From Dryocosmus kuriphilus (Eukaryota; Arthropoda; Insecta; Hymenoptera; Cynipidae), in the NCBI GenBank assembly GCA_038277395.1, contig CM076195.1:161171911-161235910 (forward strand): a stretch of DNA of 64,000 nt, given 5' to 3'. Positions 1-10,468 of this stretch are shown in pieces. A model generated the notes under the pieces. It did no database searches. It saw only the letters and a list, made by a program, of their open reading frames with translations, and had not been told where the DNA came from. The stretch's first letter is position 1, and each line of letters starts with the position of its first letter. Both the position numbers and the translations under genes were made by a program.

Positions 1-44
1 TTTTGCATAAATCTAATACCTTCTCTGATGAGAATGTAAAAATG
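1..44 (-). repeat. Head end of a CATTCTC-family unit
   Basis: The window opens inside a repeat whose last bases (ATACCTTCTCTGATGAGAAT) recur at about 41150 and 42820 on the same strand and inverted at 3476, 39400, 44114 and 55618. This is the head end of a minus-oriented unit; the rest lies outside the window. Confidence 0.7.
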
Positions 45-188
45 AAAACATAACCTGTGTGCACTCTACAACTTTCTTAAATATTTCTTATTGAAAAACA
101 TTTTATGGTAAGTCTACAACATATAACCCTCTTAAATTGTAAAAAAGTCTCTCCAACAATCCTGTTTTTTTGAAAAAAGCCATATTTT

Positions 189-247
189 TTACAGTCCTGA
201 AGAGGCCACGATATCGTGGCGAAATGCATTAAATGTATCGAATGTAT
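189..247 (+). ncRNA. Hammerhead ribozyme, type I fold, in PLE remnant
   Basis: All hammerhead core pieces are present. The CUGANGA box is CTGAAGA at 197-203. Stem II pairs 205-210 with 215-220 around an ATAT loop. GAA follows at 221-223. Stem III pairs 224-229 with 233-238 around TAA. The NUH cleavage triplet is ATC at 237-239. Stem I pairs 190-196 with 240-246 with one G-A mismatch. One extra G (204) lies between A9 and stem II; an extra nucleotide at this spot is known in at least one natural viroid hammerhead. Hammerheads are known from pseudo-LTRs of Penelope-like elements. The flanks carry no coding sequence, so this looks like a solo pseudo-LTR. Confidence 0.75.
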
Positions 248-319
248 CATCATATATAATAAAGATACCTTTATTTATATACTTATTAAATTCTCAGACC
301 TAAGGCCAAAACCTTCGAC

Positions 320-745
320 AACAATATATCCAAATGATCTAAAAAATAAACACGTTAATTATTTATTATAATTTTTTTTGTATTTTGAATATTTCAGCAA
401 TGAACCACATTTTTTTATTTTTAGTAACGTTTTCTCCATTAAAACAAATCCGTGCATTTCGTCAACAAATAGTTAAAACGACAGCCACATCGACGGCAGA
501 GACCGTCGCAGAAACACAGCTTTTTTTTCTCTCGTGGGGTCTCAAAACGTGGTTATTTGATGAAAACTTAGGGCTCAAATTTTTCATAAATATAATAGCT
601 TCTCTGATGAGAATGTAAAAATGGCATTTTTCAGCCAAACTATGTGAAATATTAAGATATTCACGTTTTTGATATACTTTAGTCGACTGGTAAGCGTGAG
701 AAACATGATTAGAATGCGCCTGAATAGCGGGCAGATTTTTTTTCA
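320..745 (-). repeat. Diverged CATTCTC-family unit plus connector
   Basis: A worn, minus-oriented copy: a monomer part (about 380-475), a degenerate trinucleotide stretch where other copies have the GTCGTT tract, the head at about 595-617, then the connector module ending in GCGGGCAGATTTTTT near 730-745. The same connector recurs at 42842-42970 and 52381-52503. Confidence 0.6.
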
Positions 746-1267
746 TAGAGTGTCAGTGATAATCTGTATTATCTCGTTTTGTGTTTGCGGAGAAGTATAC
801 AGAGCGTTAGCAGGAATTTTCTCTTCACATTAGCGTAGATAATCACCTTTTTCTAGAGTATACTTAAATAGAGGAAATATTTATCAATTCCAAACTTCCT
901 CTTGGATCACTGGTGCGAATATATTCTTTATGTAAACCACAAAGCGTAGGTGTGTCAATAAATCCAGTCAATCATATAAAACGTGACTTTTCGGTGACCA
1001 TGTGTGCAACCCTTTTCAAAAAATTATTAAAATGATGTTCACTTTAATTAAAACATAAATATGTATAAATAAAACTTAATGTGTATCTATTATTTAGTTT
1101 TTTAAAAAATGTTCAACTTACAATTTTTTGTATAAATTCCTATTTCTTATTAAATTCAACTGCTGTCTTCACTTATTACAATTAAATATTAATTTCTTGT
1201 TTTAAAATTTTATTAACTTTTGACAATTTCTTTATTCTTAGTGTTATTAATTAAAAACGTTTGTATT
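746..1267. other. AT-rich sequence, nothing recognised
   Basis: No coding-like frame, tandem array or paired termini were seen here. Confidence 0.5.
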
Positions 1268-1321
1268 CCAACTCTGAAATTTGAGAGAGAAGATGTAATA
1301 TCTCATCACCTTCAGAGTTGG
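1268..1321. repeat. 54-bp hairpin with perfect 11-bp ends
   Basis: CCAACTCTGAA at 1268-1278 is exactly inverted at 1311-1321 (TTCAGAGTTGG). It lies downstream of the minus-strand GIY-YIG fragment and may belong to that element's 3' end. Confidence 0.5.
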
Positions 1322-1558
1322 TAGTCGACTGTTAACTACTAATCGAATACATAATATTTATTATCGATGTAGACTAATTGTAAGATAAATCCTTGCAAAG
1401 AATTTAATAGAGAAAGAGAGAATGTCAATGTATTGAAACGTAAAGTGAAATTTAATTTAGTGTACATTTGAACTATTGTTAAGTTTATATATTGAATTTA
1501 TCAGACAAATTTTATAAAATTTTTGTAAATGTTACCCAGTTTTTCTATTTCTTTTATT

Positions 1559-2024
1559 TTATTTAAAGCTAATGGGAACTCTTTTTTTATAAACATCATT
1601 TCTGTCATTAATCCTTTTTTTTAAATTCTTTTCTCTGTGTAAAATTTTAACATTGTCCCAATCCATATCATGTCCAGTTAAAATTCTGTGTTCTGAAATC
1701 ACCGATAATTCGTCTTGTGTTATATTATTTTTATGTTCATTGATCCTCTTTGAGAAATTTCTCTTAGTCTGTCCTATATAGCATCTATTACAATTTGAAC
1801 ATTCTGTTTTATAGACAACATTTATCTCATTACCAATTTCCACCTTGTCCTTGCCAGGTTTTATGTTAATGATTAATGTGTCATTAACTTGTTCTACTAA
1901 ATTAATGTTGTATTTTTTTAACATTCTACTCAATTTATCGTTCAAACCATCCACGAAGGGTAAACTAATTGTTCTGTTTCTATCTATTGTTTCTGTTTCA
2001 TTGTCTAAACTGCCATTATTATTA
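1559..2024 (-). pseudogene. Penelope-like element, C-terminal GIY-YIG endonuclease fragment
   Basis: The open frame on the minus strand carries the C-terminal end of a PLE polyprotein. It starts with the linker after the reverse transcriptase (SLPFVDGLNDKLSRMLKK) and continues through the GIY-YIG domain. Visible marks are two closely spaced cysteine pairs (TECSNCNRCYIGQTKR), the conserved Arg/Glu/His region (KRINEHKNN), and WDNVKILHREKNLKKR. The domain nicks target DNA during insertion. The reverse transcriptase is missing: the frame stays open to about 2024, where the head of a CATTCTC unit begins, so the gene was either 5'-truncated or cut by that repeat. The C-terminus ends shortly after the domain. 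It is distinct in sequence from the four PLE families further on. Confidence 0.85.
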
Positions 2025-3475
2025 CATTCTCATCTCAATGAGAAGGTATTAGTTTTATGGGAAAACTGACTTTCGCGAATTTCATGAAATCTCGACGTTT
2101 CATGACACCCTGAATCCGAAAAAAAAAGGTTTTACGTTGGTGTCTGTCGTTGTTGTCGTCGTCGTTGTTGTCGTGGTCTGTGGACACGATAACTTTGGAA
2201 GGACTAATCGGATTGGATTGCGCTTTGGCACACTTCTTTAAAGTTTAAAAACTAGGGACGAGTTCGTTAACCAGCCACTTTTAACCAACGGTTATGGCTT
2301 TATCCATCGAAAACGGTTTTCACAAAATCAAAAAATCCGTTTTCCGGCTAAACTATACGAGATACACAAAATATGTATATAACTAAAAATTTTCATCTCT
2401 CAAAAAAATCTACAAATTTTGTCTTAACCATTTTTTGATAAAATGGACAGTTTTTGTTTTAATTGAGAAAAAATTATTAAAAATAGATAACTGTGGTTTC
2501 TCGCAAAAATATCCAAGATATGAAAAAAATTGTAAAGACTAAAATTGTTCATCTTGGAAAGATCTACAAATTTTGTTTCATCGATTTTTTGATAAAATGC
2601 ACCGTTTTGGTTTTAGTCCATGAAAATGGTTTTATCCATCAACAACGGTTTTCACAAAATCGAAAAAATCCAATTTTGGGCTAAACGATGTAAGATACGC
2701 AAAATATGTATATAACAAAAATTATTTCTCTTAAAAAAATCTACAAATTTTGTCTTAACAGTTTTTTGATAAAGTGCACGGTTTTTCTTTTAATCGAAGA
2801 AATGTTATTAAACATAAGAAACTGTGGCTTCCCGCCAAAATATTCAAGATACGAAAAAAATGGTATTAAGCAAAATTATTCAGCTCAAAAGGATCTATAA
2901 AAATTTTATTTAACCATTTTTTGATAAAATGCACCGTTTTGGTTTTAATCGAAAAAAACGCTATTAAAAAATCAAAAATTCAAATTTCCCGTCAAAATAT
3001 GAAAGATGCAAAAGAAATGATAATAAACAAAGTTGTTCACCTTAAAAGGATCTACAAAATTTATATCTATAATTTGTCTGCAAAATCGCATAGTTTTTGA
3101 GTTATTCGAGAAATATGTTACTAAATATAAAAATGGTAATAACAAAAGTTGTTCATCTCAGAAAGATCTACAAATTTTGCTTGAACCATTTTTTGATAGA
3201 ATGCACAGTTTTTGCTTCAATGAAGAAACGTTATTAAGCATAAAAAAATTTTAATTTCCCGCCAAAATATGCAAGATACGAAAAAATGATAGAGAACAAA
3301 GTTGTTCAACTCGAAAAGCTCTACAAATTTATTTGATATCATTTTTTGATCGAAACGCATAGTTTTTGAGTTATTCGCGAAATATGTTATTAAATATAAA
3401 TAACTACACTTTTAAATCCAAAATATGCAAGATAAGATAAAATATTAGGAAACAGAATTGTTCACCTTGTTTTTT
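2025..3475 (+). repeat. CATTCTC-family unit, head type A
   Basis: The head reads ATTCTCATCTCAATGAGAAG. It is followed by a short GTCGTT-type tract (about 2140-2172), the conserved block with GATAACTTTGGAAGGACTAA, and then several monomers of roughly 150-155 bp, each built round TTGTTCACC, GATCTACAAATTTTG, TTTTGATAAAATG and CCGCCAAAATAT. The tail (GGAAACAGAATTGTTCACC then a T run) matches those at 36960 and 38440. The frames inside translate to low-complexity F/K/I-rich peptides and are not considered genes. Confidence 0.8.
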
Positions 3476-4712
3476 ACATTCTCATCAGAGAAGGTATTAG
3501 ATTTATGTAAAATTTGACTTTCGCGGATTTCATGAAATTTTCACGTTTTGAGACCCCCTGAGTCAGAAAAAATGGTTTTTACGACCGTGTCTGTCTGTCT
3601 GTTGTCGTCGTCGTTGTTGTCGTCGTTGTCGTTGTCGTCGTTGTCGTCGTCGTCTGTGACCGCGATAACTTTCAAAAGACTAATCGGATTGGAGTGCGCT
3701 TTGGTACACTTCTTTAAGGGGTAAAATGAAAGGACGAGCTCGTTAACCAACGGTTTTTAACCAACGGTTATGGTTTTATCCATCAAAAACGGTTTTCACA
3801 GAATCAAAAAATCCATTTTCCGGCTAAACTATCAGAGATACAAAAAAAACGTAAGAAAGTAAAATTGTTCACCTCAAAAAAATCTACAAATTTTGTCTTA
3901 ACCGTTTTTTGATAAAATGAACGGTTTTTATTTTAATCAAGAAAACGCTATTAAAATTTAAAAACTCTGGTTTCCCGCCAAAATATTCAAGATACAAAAA
4001 ATTGGTAAAGAACAAAGTTGTTCAATTCAAAAATATCTACCAATTTTTGTTTCAAACATTTTTTTATAAAATGCACGGTTTTTGTTTTAATCGATAAAAC
4101 GTTATTAAAAATCAATATTTTCAAGTTTTCCGCCAAACTATGCAAGATACGGAAAAATAATACAAAGTTGTTCAGCTCAAACAGGTCTACAAATTTTCTT
4201 TCTATTATTTTTTCGAACAGATGCGTACTTTTTGAGTTATTCGTGAAATATGTTATGAAATATAAAGAAAACCACTTTCCAGCAAAACTATGCATGATAT
4301 GAGAAAATATTAACAAGCAGAATTGTTCACCTTGGAAAGAGCTACAAAATTTATATATGAGACTTATCGTTTTACTTTTAAGAATCGGAAACCTGTATTG
4401 TGAAAATTTGGAAAATCACAAAAAAACTTTACCAATCTACAATTTCTTTTTAAAAAATGTAATTATCGAGCGCGAAGCGCGAGTGTCATGATGAGAATGT
4501 ATTCCTTAAGGGCGATAGAGCCTTAAGTAAAATAGTTCCTTTTGGAATTTTTAATTTAAAGATTTATACGATCCATAAACACCGAGCGCGTAGCGCGAGG
4601 TGAATAATGTATCGAGCGCGAAGCGCGAGTGCCAACAGACGCGCGCCCTAGGCGTGCTCATACTTCGCGCGAAGTGCGCGATGAGAATGTGCCCGCGAAG
4701 CGGGCAGATTTT
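3476..4712 (+). repeat. CATTCTC-family unit, head type B, with CpG-rich end block
   Basis: The head reads ACATTCTCATCAGAGAAGG. A GTCGTT tract at 3598-3655 gives Asp/Asn repeats on the minus strand. Monomer starts (TTGTTC) lie at 3865, 4018, 4168 and 4323, giving periods of 153, 150 and 155 bp. The unit ends in the CpG-rich hairpin block listed separately. Confidence 0.85.
4462..4712 (+). repeat. CpG-rich hairpin block of the CATTCTC family
   Basis: A chain of tiny inverted repeats: GAGCGCGAAGCGCGAG at 4468 and again near 4617, GCGCGTAGCGCG near 4586, GCGCGCC-CTA-GGCGTGC at 4641-4657, CTTCGCGCGAAG near 4663, and CCCGCGAAGCGGG near 4692, ending in GCAGATTTTTT. Several contain the heptamer GCGNAGC, whose GAA version is known as an unusually stable DNA mini-hairpin. 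The block stands out sharply from the AT-rich surroundings. Confidence 0.8.
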
Positions 4713-5400
4713 TTAATCCATGTTCATCTAAAACATCCTTTTTTATTATTAAATGTTTTTAGACTGGGTATCAAGATGAAAATCCGTACCATAAACTGAT
4801 TCTACAATTTTTTCAAACAATAACCTTTTAAATTTCATCTTTAGTCATTAAAAATTTCGACCACGATGTTCAGTAACAAATTCCTCAATTGATGAAATTC
4901 TGTGGATTATTTTGATATGATTAGATTTATCGAAAAAACTTAGTTACTAAGGTAAGCTCTTATATTCAAATTTATAATTCGCTCAAAATTTGGTTTTCTT
5001 TGTTAAACTATTCTACTTGAATCGAATTTCTTATGTAATTTCCCTGTAATAGGAATTCTGATGATGCCATTGTATCAATGACGAAACGTCAAAATTTTTT
5101 GAATGAAATGGTGATGGTCTGGAAGTGTTGGATTATTTTTTACTTATGTTACATCCGAGACGTTAAATTTTTTCACATATTTCACACACAATTCAGCCAC
5201 AAGAATTCAGTGAATAGTTGCAAAGATATTACACGGAGAAAAAAAAAGTAAACTTAATACAGTGAATTACTTATATGTGTAACAAGTTGAGTTTAGAAAA
5301 AATCGTTGTTATTCTGTGAATCCGGCATGGAATTTCCCTCTTTAATTTTTTAACGAAAATTGAAAGAATTACTTTAGTACAACCCCAGAAGCATTCTATC
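4713..5400. other. Non-coding, PLE-related by its hammerhead-like core
   Basis: No coding frame was recognised. The only structured piece is the hammerhead-type core at 5058-5090. Confidence 0.4.
5058..5090 (+). ncRNA. Hammerhead-type core (minimal form)
   Basis: CTGATGA at 5058-5064, one extra T, a stem II of seven positions with one mismatch (GCCATTG / CAATGAC round TAT), then GAAACGTC. Stem III would be only the two pairs in ACGT, as in the minimal PLE hammerheads thought to act as dimers. Stem I is weak here. Confidence 0.55.
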
Positions 5401-5941
5401 AGGAGACACCATGAAAATTTTTATTGGTCGTTGATTCTGATTTTCCCTGAGGACCGATATTGGTAAAGGTTGAGTTGAGATGGGAGGGAAGAATATAAAC
5501 TTTGCCACACAGAGGCGAGTAAATCTTTATAGTCAGTCAAACTATTCATCCCTCTTTCACCTCTCATGAAAGAGGAAATCGAGGCGTGTGTCGCGAATTG
5601 ACGTGTCGGCTCAACGAGGAATATAGACGTTCCTTCGACATAATTTACCGTGTGTTTCCGCAAAGCCGGGATAAACGTCACGCTATTCCCGCAGGATCTC
5701 TGCGGCAGGCCTGCTGTCAGGTTGGTTCACGACACCCGAGACGTGCCTGGAATTCTTAGCTTAACACCCACCCATCTCACGCAAGAATACGTATACCCAA
5801 GCTTCTGATACGCCGGAAACCCTGATCGAAATTCTCAATCAGATGAACATCCCGAGACATCTATCAGCAAAACTGCTTCTTGAAACAATTGATCAAGAAG
5901 AAATCTTGATGTGTATTGAAGAAAAAAAACTGGTACTGTAG
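5401..5941. other. GC-richer island with a short open stretch
   Basis: This stretch is less AT-rich than its flanks. On the plus strand 5765-5943 is open for about 59 codons (it includes IEILNQMNIPRHLSAKLL), ends TAG, and has no upstream ATG in frame. It could be an exon remnant or chance; I recognise no family. An open frame on the minus strand (5421-5681) overlaps the first half and looks no better. Confidence 0.3.
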
Positions 5942-6930
5942 AAAGAAGATATCAACGAATCCAGACAAAATACTTTAATGTAACGTAACGTTTCGTCACT
6001 CAGCTGAGAGACCTCATCAGAGAGTAATATAAAAGTTAAATCTAAAGAAAATACAAAATTCACCTTAGAAATAAGAATACGCGTCAGAAATCAGAAGTAA
6101 AAGGATTGTACAAGGTAAAACTTACCAAAAATATGTTAAGTTAGAATTTTGGAGTCATGTTGTCAAAAAGACTCAGAACGGATTTTGCAAATTTTGTTAG
6201 AAAGTAAAAAAGTTGTCAGTCTTGTCAGTACTAAAATGCATCTAAAAAATAATAAAACCGAAGAAAAATAAGTAAAATTTAGGAAAATTGGAAAAAATAT
6301 TTATTTTAGATTAGGATTGTTTTAAGTATGTAAGAACTAAGATAGTTACCTTGTAAGAAATAGAAGAAATTTGGAAAATATGGATGATAATAAAATTGAG
6401 AGGCCCATAATAGCCATTTTAAATTAGTTAAATAAACATTGTAAGAAATAATGAAACTTTAAAAATGTGAAATTTGCAGTGAGTACATAGCCATGATGAG
6501 GCGGTTTGAGTACTGACCAAATGGAGTAGATTCATAGAGTTTAAAGGTTATAAGTGAGAAAATGTAAGCGCCAAAATTCAAAAAGATATGATAAGGAAAC
6601 AAAATATAGAATTTAGAGATTTGGAAAAAAATCAATCGTTCAAAGTATTTAATATTGAGTTATATGCAGAATTGTAAAATTGAAGGTCGGTTATTTTATT
6701 TAAAGCACTATTACCCCTCTTCTTTATATAAATCATTTCGACAAACAAGCGTAATAAAAATTTTATTCTTAATGTAGGATCTTTATATCATCCCATTTCA
6801 TGAAGGAAGAATCACCGTTGTGATCTGCATGAATATGTTTTGCTATATCTTTTCTATTTTTAATACAATGTTGGACATTTCTCAGATGTTCGTTTCTCTA
6901 GTATCCAAAGATCTTTTGGTTGTTTCAAAA
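5942..6930 (-). pseudogene. PLE1 copy i: pseudo-LTR plus eroded GIY-YIG end
   Basis: This is a near-identical direct repeat of 7484-8450. It holds the pseudo-LTR with the hammerhead-type core (5987-6020), a long 3' untranslated region, and from about 6690 the C-terminal end of the GIY-YIG reading frame on the minus strand, already broken by stops. Homology stops near 6930 within the endonuclease domain, so the rest of the element is missing. Confidence 0.75.
5987..6020 (-). ncRNA. Hammerhead-type core, PLE1 copy i
   Basis: On the minus strand: CTGATGA, an extra G, stem II (GTCTCTCAG / CTGAGTGAC, one T-T mismatch), then GAAACGTT. GTT satisfies the NUH rule. Stem III is again just ACGT, so efficient cleavage would need dimerisation. 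Confidence 0.6.
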
Positions 6931-7483
6931 TATGTCGCCGAGGTCTTATACAAATAAATTCGAAACAAAAATTGAAGTTCAGACTAATTTAGAAAAGCAG
7001 TGAGCAAGAAAGTTATTATCCCGTTTTACGATCTTACGAAGTTTCAAATAGCAAGGAATTTTTTTAAAGTAAAGAAAGTATTATACCACAACGTTATAAA
7101 AATATTGGATTGCATTTTAGTCTAAACTTTTTTCAAATACTAAATTATATTGTAAAACTTTAAAACTTCCTTTGCATTAAATTGAAAGTTAGAAATAAAT
7201 TCCATAAAAATATTCGCGGATTTTTATCCTTTAAATAGTGTAAAATAACGTATAAAATTTAGAAAGTGATACTTTTAAAAAGAAAAGGTTAAAAGTAAGT
7301 TTAAAGATTCAACAGCCTTATACATTTTCTCATTCTTTTTTTTATATTTATTATAGTTGCTCCGAAAAATGGATCCGTGAGTCCATCCTTAAGTCCGTGT
7401 CATAATTATTACCCGCGATCCGATTCCTACATGAAAATGTTTAAAGTGGAGTACACAGCGCTATATAACTTTAGTAGGTTGTA
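6931..7483. other. Spacer between PLE1 copies, nothing recognised
   Basis: AT-rich sequence with no PLE homology seen by eye and no coding-like frame. Confidence 0.4.
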
Positions 7484-7529
7484 GAAAGAAGATATCAACG
7501 CATCCAGACAAAAGAATTTAATACAACGT

Positions 7530-7563
7530 AACGTTTCGTCACTCAGCTGAGAGACCTCATCAG
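7530..7563 (-). ncRNA. Hammerhead-type core, PLE1 copy ii
   Basis: Same core and stem II as at 5987-6020: CTGATGA, stem II, GAAACGTT. Confidence 0.6.
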
Positions 7564-8534
7564 ACAGTAATATAAAAGTTAAATCTAAAGAAAATACAAA
7601 ATTCACCTTAGAAATAAGAATACGCATCAGAAATGAGAAGTAAAAGTATTGTACAAGGTAAAACTTACCAAAAATATGTTAAGTTAGAATTTTGGAGTCA
7701 TGTTGTCAAAAAGACTCAGAACGGATTTTGCAAATTTTGTTAGAAAGTAAAAAAGTTGTCAGTCTTGTCAGTACTCAAATGCATCTAAAAAATAATAAAA
7801 CCGAAGAAAAATAAGTAAAATTTAGGAAAATTGGAAAAAACATTTATTTTAGATTAGGATTGTTTTAAGTATGTAAGAACTAAGATAGTTACCTTGTAAG
7901 AAATAGAAGAAATTTGGAAAATATGGATGATAATAAAATTGAGAGGCCCATAATAGCCATTTTAAATTAGTTAAATAAACATTGTAAGAAATAATGAAAC
8001 TTTAAAAATGTGAAATTGGCAGTGAGTACATAGCCATGATGAGGCGGTTTGAGTACTGACCTAATGGAGTAGATTCACAGAGTTTAAAGGTTATAAGTGA
8101 GAAAATGTAAGCGCCAAAATTCAAAAAGATATGATAAGGAAACAAAATATAGAATTTAGAGATTTGGAAAAAAATCAATCGTTCAAAGTATTTAGTATTG
8201 AGTTATATGCGGAATTGTAAAATTGAAGGTCGATTATTTTATTTAAAGCACTATTACCCCTCTTCTTTATATAAATCATTTCGGCAAACAAACGTTTATA
8301 AAAATTTTATTCTTTATGTAGGATCTTTATATCATCCAATTTCATAAAGTAAGAATCACCGTTGTGATCTGCATGAATATGGTTTGCTATATTTTTTTTC
8401 TATTTTTAATACAATGTTGGACATTTCTCAGATGTTCGATTCTTCTAGTATCCAAAGATGTTTTGGTTTAGCCAATGTATGGTAAGCCACAAGAACAGTT
8501 GAGTTCATAAGCCACATTACATTGATCAAGTTTA

Positions 8535-9591
8535 CAGTCTGTTCCACAAGAAAGAATGCGCGCTTTCTCGAAAAGTTTTAAAGATTTTTGTTCACTGTCC
8601 GTTTCAAGGGCAAGAGCGGAACTGCCGATTTGGTTCAGCCTCATTCGAAGTGTCGGATAGTGAACAAGTTTGCGCAATGAGTGCAGTATACGGTAAACGG
8701 TTCGAAGCTGTGTTTTTGTGCAGCAGTACACACGGACCAAAACTTTCATACTCAGCTGCTGCTAAAGTGCTTAAAAAGTTGAAGTGCTTCGTGCAAAAGT
8801 GGGTGGAGCGGTATAGGGACACAAAAGCTGTTGACGATCTTCCAGGAAAAGGAGAAACGCGAGCAACGTCCAGCAAGGAGGATAAGGGGATCATCGCACT
8901 ATTCAAGCGCAACCCCACTCTACGGCTGCGCGAAGCCAAGGCTAAGCTAGCGGAGAAGGGATTAGACGTTAGTATAAACACCATAAGGCGCAGATTACCT
9001 GAGGCAAACATGCAGTACCGTAGCACGAGGCGGAAACCCCTGCTCTCAGAAGTGCACATGCAAAAACGGCTGTCATGGGCTGTGGAAAATAATTATCGCG
9101 ATTGGTCAAATGTGATTTTTTCCGACGAAGCATCCTTTTGGGCATGGGTTCCAATAAAACGTGCCTGGTCAGGCAAAGGTGAGCGGTTCCTCCAGCGAAT
9201 TGTTAAACACCCAGTAAAGATCCATGTTTGGGGATGTTTCTCACAGCGCGGTTTTGGCTGTTTAGAGCTGTTCACTGAGAATCTGAACGCGGAAAAAATG
9301 GTCAAAATCTATCTAAGAGAAAACTTGCAGGAAGGCGTGTATTCACCCTCAAGCAGCTCTCTCGACGAATTAGAGAGGTGTGGCGCTCTCTATCTTTAGA
9401 ATATGCTGAAAAATTAGTCGAGAGCATGCCCAGAAGATGCCAGGCCATTATCGAGAATAATGTCGATTGGACCATTTATTAAGGTAAGTCCTCCCTAATT
9501 TTTAAAGCGTTTTTTCATACCAAAAAAGAAAAATAAAGTTTTCTTTAAAAATTTTCGAGAAAACGCGTATACTTTCTTGTGGAACAGACTG
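8535..9591 (+). mobile_element. Tc1-like DNA transposon, internally deleted
   Basis: Terminal inverted repeats begin CAGTCTGTTCCACAAGAAAG and extend about 45 bp at both ends (8535-8580 and 9545-9591). The left flank is TA (8533-8534); the right flank is CA where TA is expected. The uninterrupted PLE1 copy iii supplies the empty site at about 11743, which shows the insertion precisely. The element is 1057 bp, short for the family, because part of the transposase gene is missing. A second copy starts at 63853. Confidence 0.9.
8677..9482 (+). pseudogene. Tc1-like transposase with the catalytic core deleted
   Basis: The first good ATG is at 8677 (MSAVYGKRFEAVFL). The N-terminal helix-turn-helix DNA-binding region is followed by the GKGETRATSSKED linker and a second helical domain. 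The first catalytic Asp is visible in WSNVIFSDEASFWAW, then KIHVWGCFSQRGFG. After NLQEGVYSP the sequence jumps (about 9345) into the C-terminal segment, in another frame: RRIREVWRSLSLEYAEKLVE, ending DWTIY at 9482. The second catalytic Asp and the third catalytic residue with its SPDLNPIE-type surroundings are absent, so the protein cannot be active. The deletion is inside the reading frame and also shifts it. Confidence 0.9.
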
Positions 9592-9679
9592 CACTTATAG
9601 GGTCTTTTCCTAGCTTAATCAAAACATCAAATTTTGAGTCTATTTTAAAAATAGCGTTTATACTGAAATCAGAAAAAAG

Positions 9680-10468
9680 TCATATGGAATATGAGGTGTC
9701 AGGATAAAAATTGAAAGACACATAAGTTTTATCAGTTATTATGTTGTTAGTATTAATAAGGTTTTGATTTGGGGTAGAATTATTCATATTAATTTGGAAG
9801 AGTCTATTTTTAATATGTTTTTCGAAGAAATCATTAGGATAACTGTTATATTTTAAAATTTGCTTAACAACCAAAATGTTATTTTTATGGAAGGATTTAT
9901 CAGAGAGTAAAATAGCTGAGTCTATTAAATTTTTTATAATACCAATTTTTTGGTGAATGGGATGGTTCGCAAAGAAGTTAAGTACTCTACCAGAATATGT
10001 ATCTTTTCTATACCAGTTTGTAATAATCTTATTAGAATCGTCTCTAATAATTTTAAGGTTTACAAAATTAATTGAATTATCGATTTCAATTTCATGTGTA
10101 AATTGTAGTCTTTCATGATAACTATTGAAAAATTGAATAGTTTGTTGAATCTTATTCTTAAGAATAATAAGAAGTGTGTCGTCAACATATCTGAGAAAAG
10201 TGTGTATTTTAAAATCAATTTTTTTGAAAATATCAATCTTCAAATCCTGTAAAATTATTTCAGCTAATATTCCTGAATTCGAAGAACCCATCGGAGTGCC
10301 GAATTTCTGACTATAAAATTTATTATTAAATTGAAAGAAAGTCGAATTCATTAAAAAAGTTATGCTATTTTTAAATTCAATTAGTGGAGTATTTGTAAAT
10401 TTTGCAATATGTGACCATCTTTTTTCGATGCCATCTAGAACTAGGTTTAGTGGAATGTTGGTGAACAA
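9680..10468 (-). pseudogene. PLE1 copy ii reverse transcriptase fragment
   Basis: This frame on the minus strand covers the palm and thumb of the PLE reverse transcriptase. It contains FTNIPLNLVLDGIEKRW, the KFGTPMGSS motif, and the catalytic box FLRYVDDTLLI with both aspartates intact, then SINFVNLKIIRDDSNKIITN and the long thumb region. The frame continues upstream past the first Met but stops near 10540. Downstream the linker to GIY-YIG passes 9600, where the Tc1-like element intervenes. Confidence 0.9.

Noticed and set aside
2493..4316. Open frames of 60-110 codons inside CATTCTC units, including recurrent F/K/I-rich peptides
   Set aside because: They come from repeated monomers, have low-complexity composition, differ in length between copies and lack any motif. 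The same frames recur at 36-45 kb and 51-56 kb for the same reason.
4462..4712. CpG-rich blocks as CRISPR arrays or bacterial contamination
   Set aside because: The repeats are very short, unequally spaced and without spacers of constant length, and the blocks are embedded in multicopy eukaryotic-type repeats.
5421..5681. Minus-strand open frame of 86 codons
   Set aside because: No motif, and it overlaps a competing open stretch on the other strand region; composition alone is not enough.
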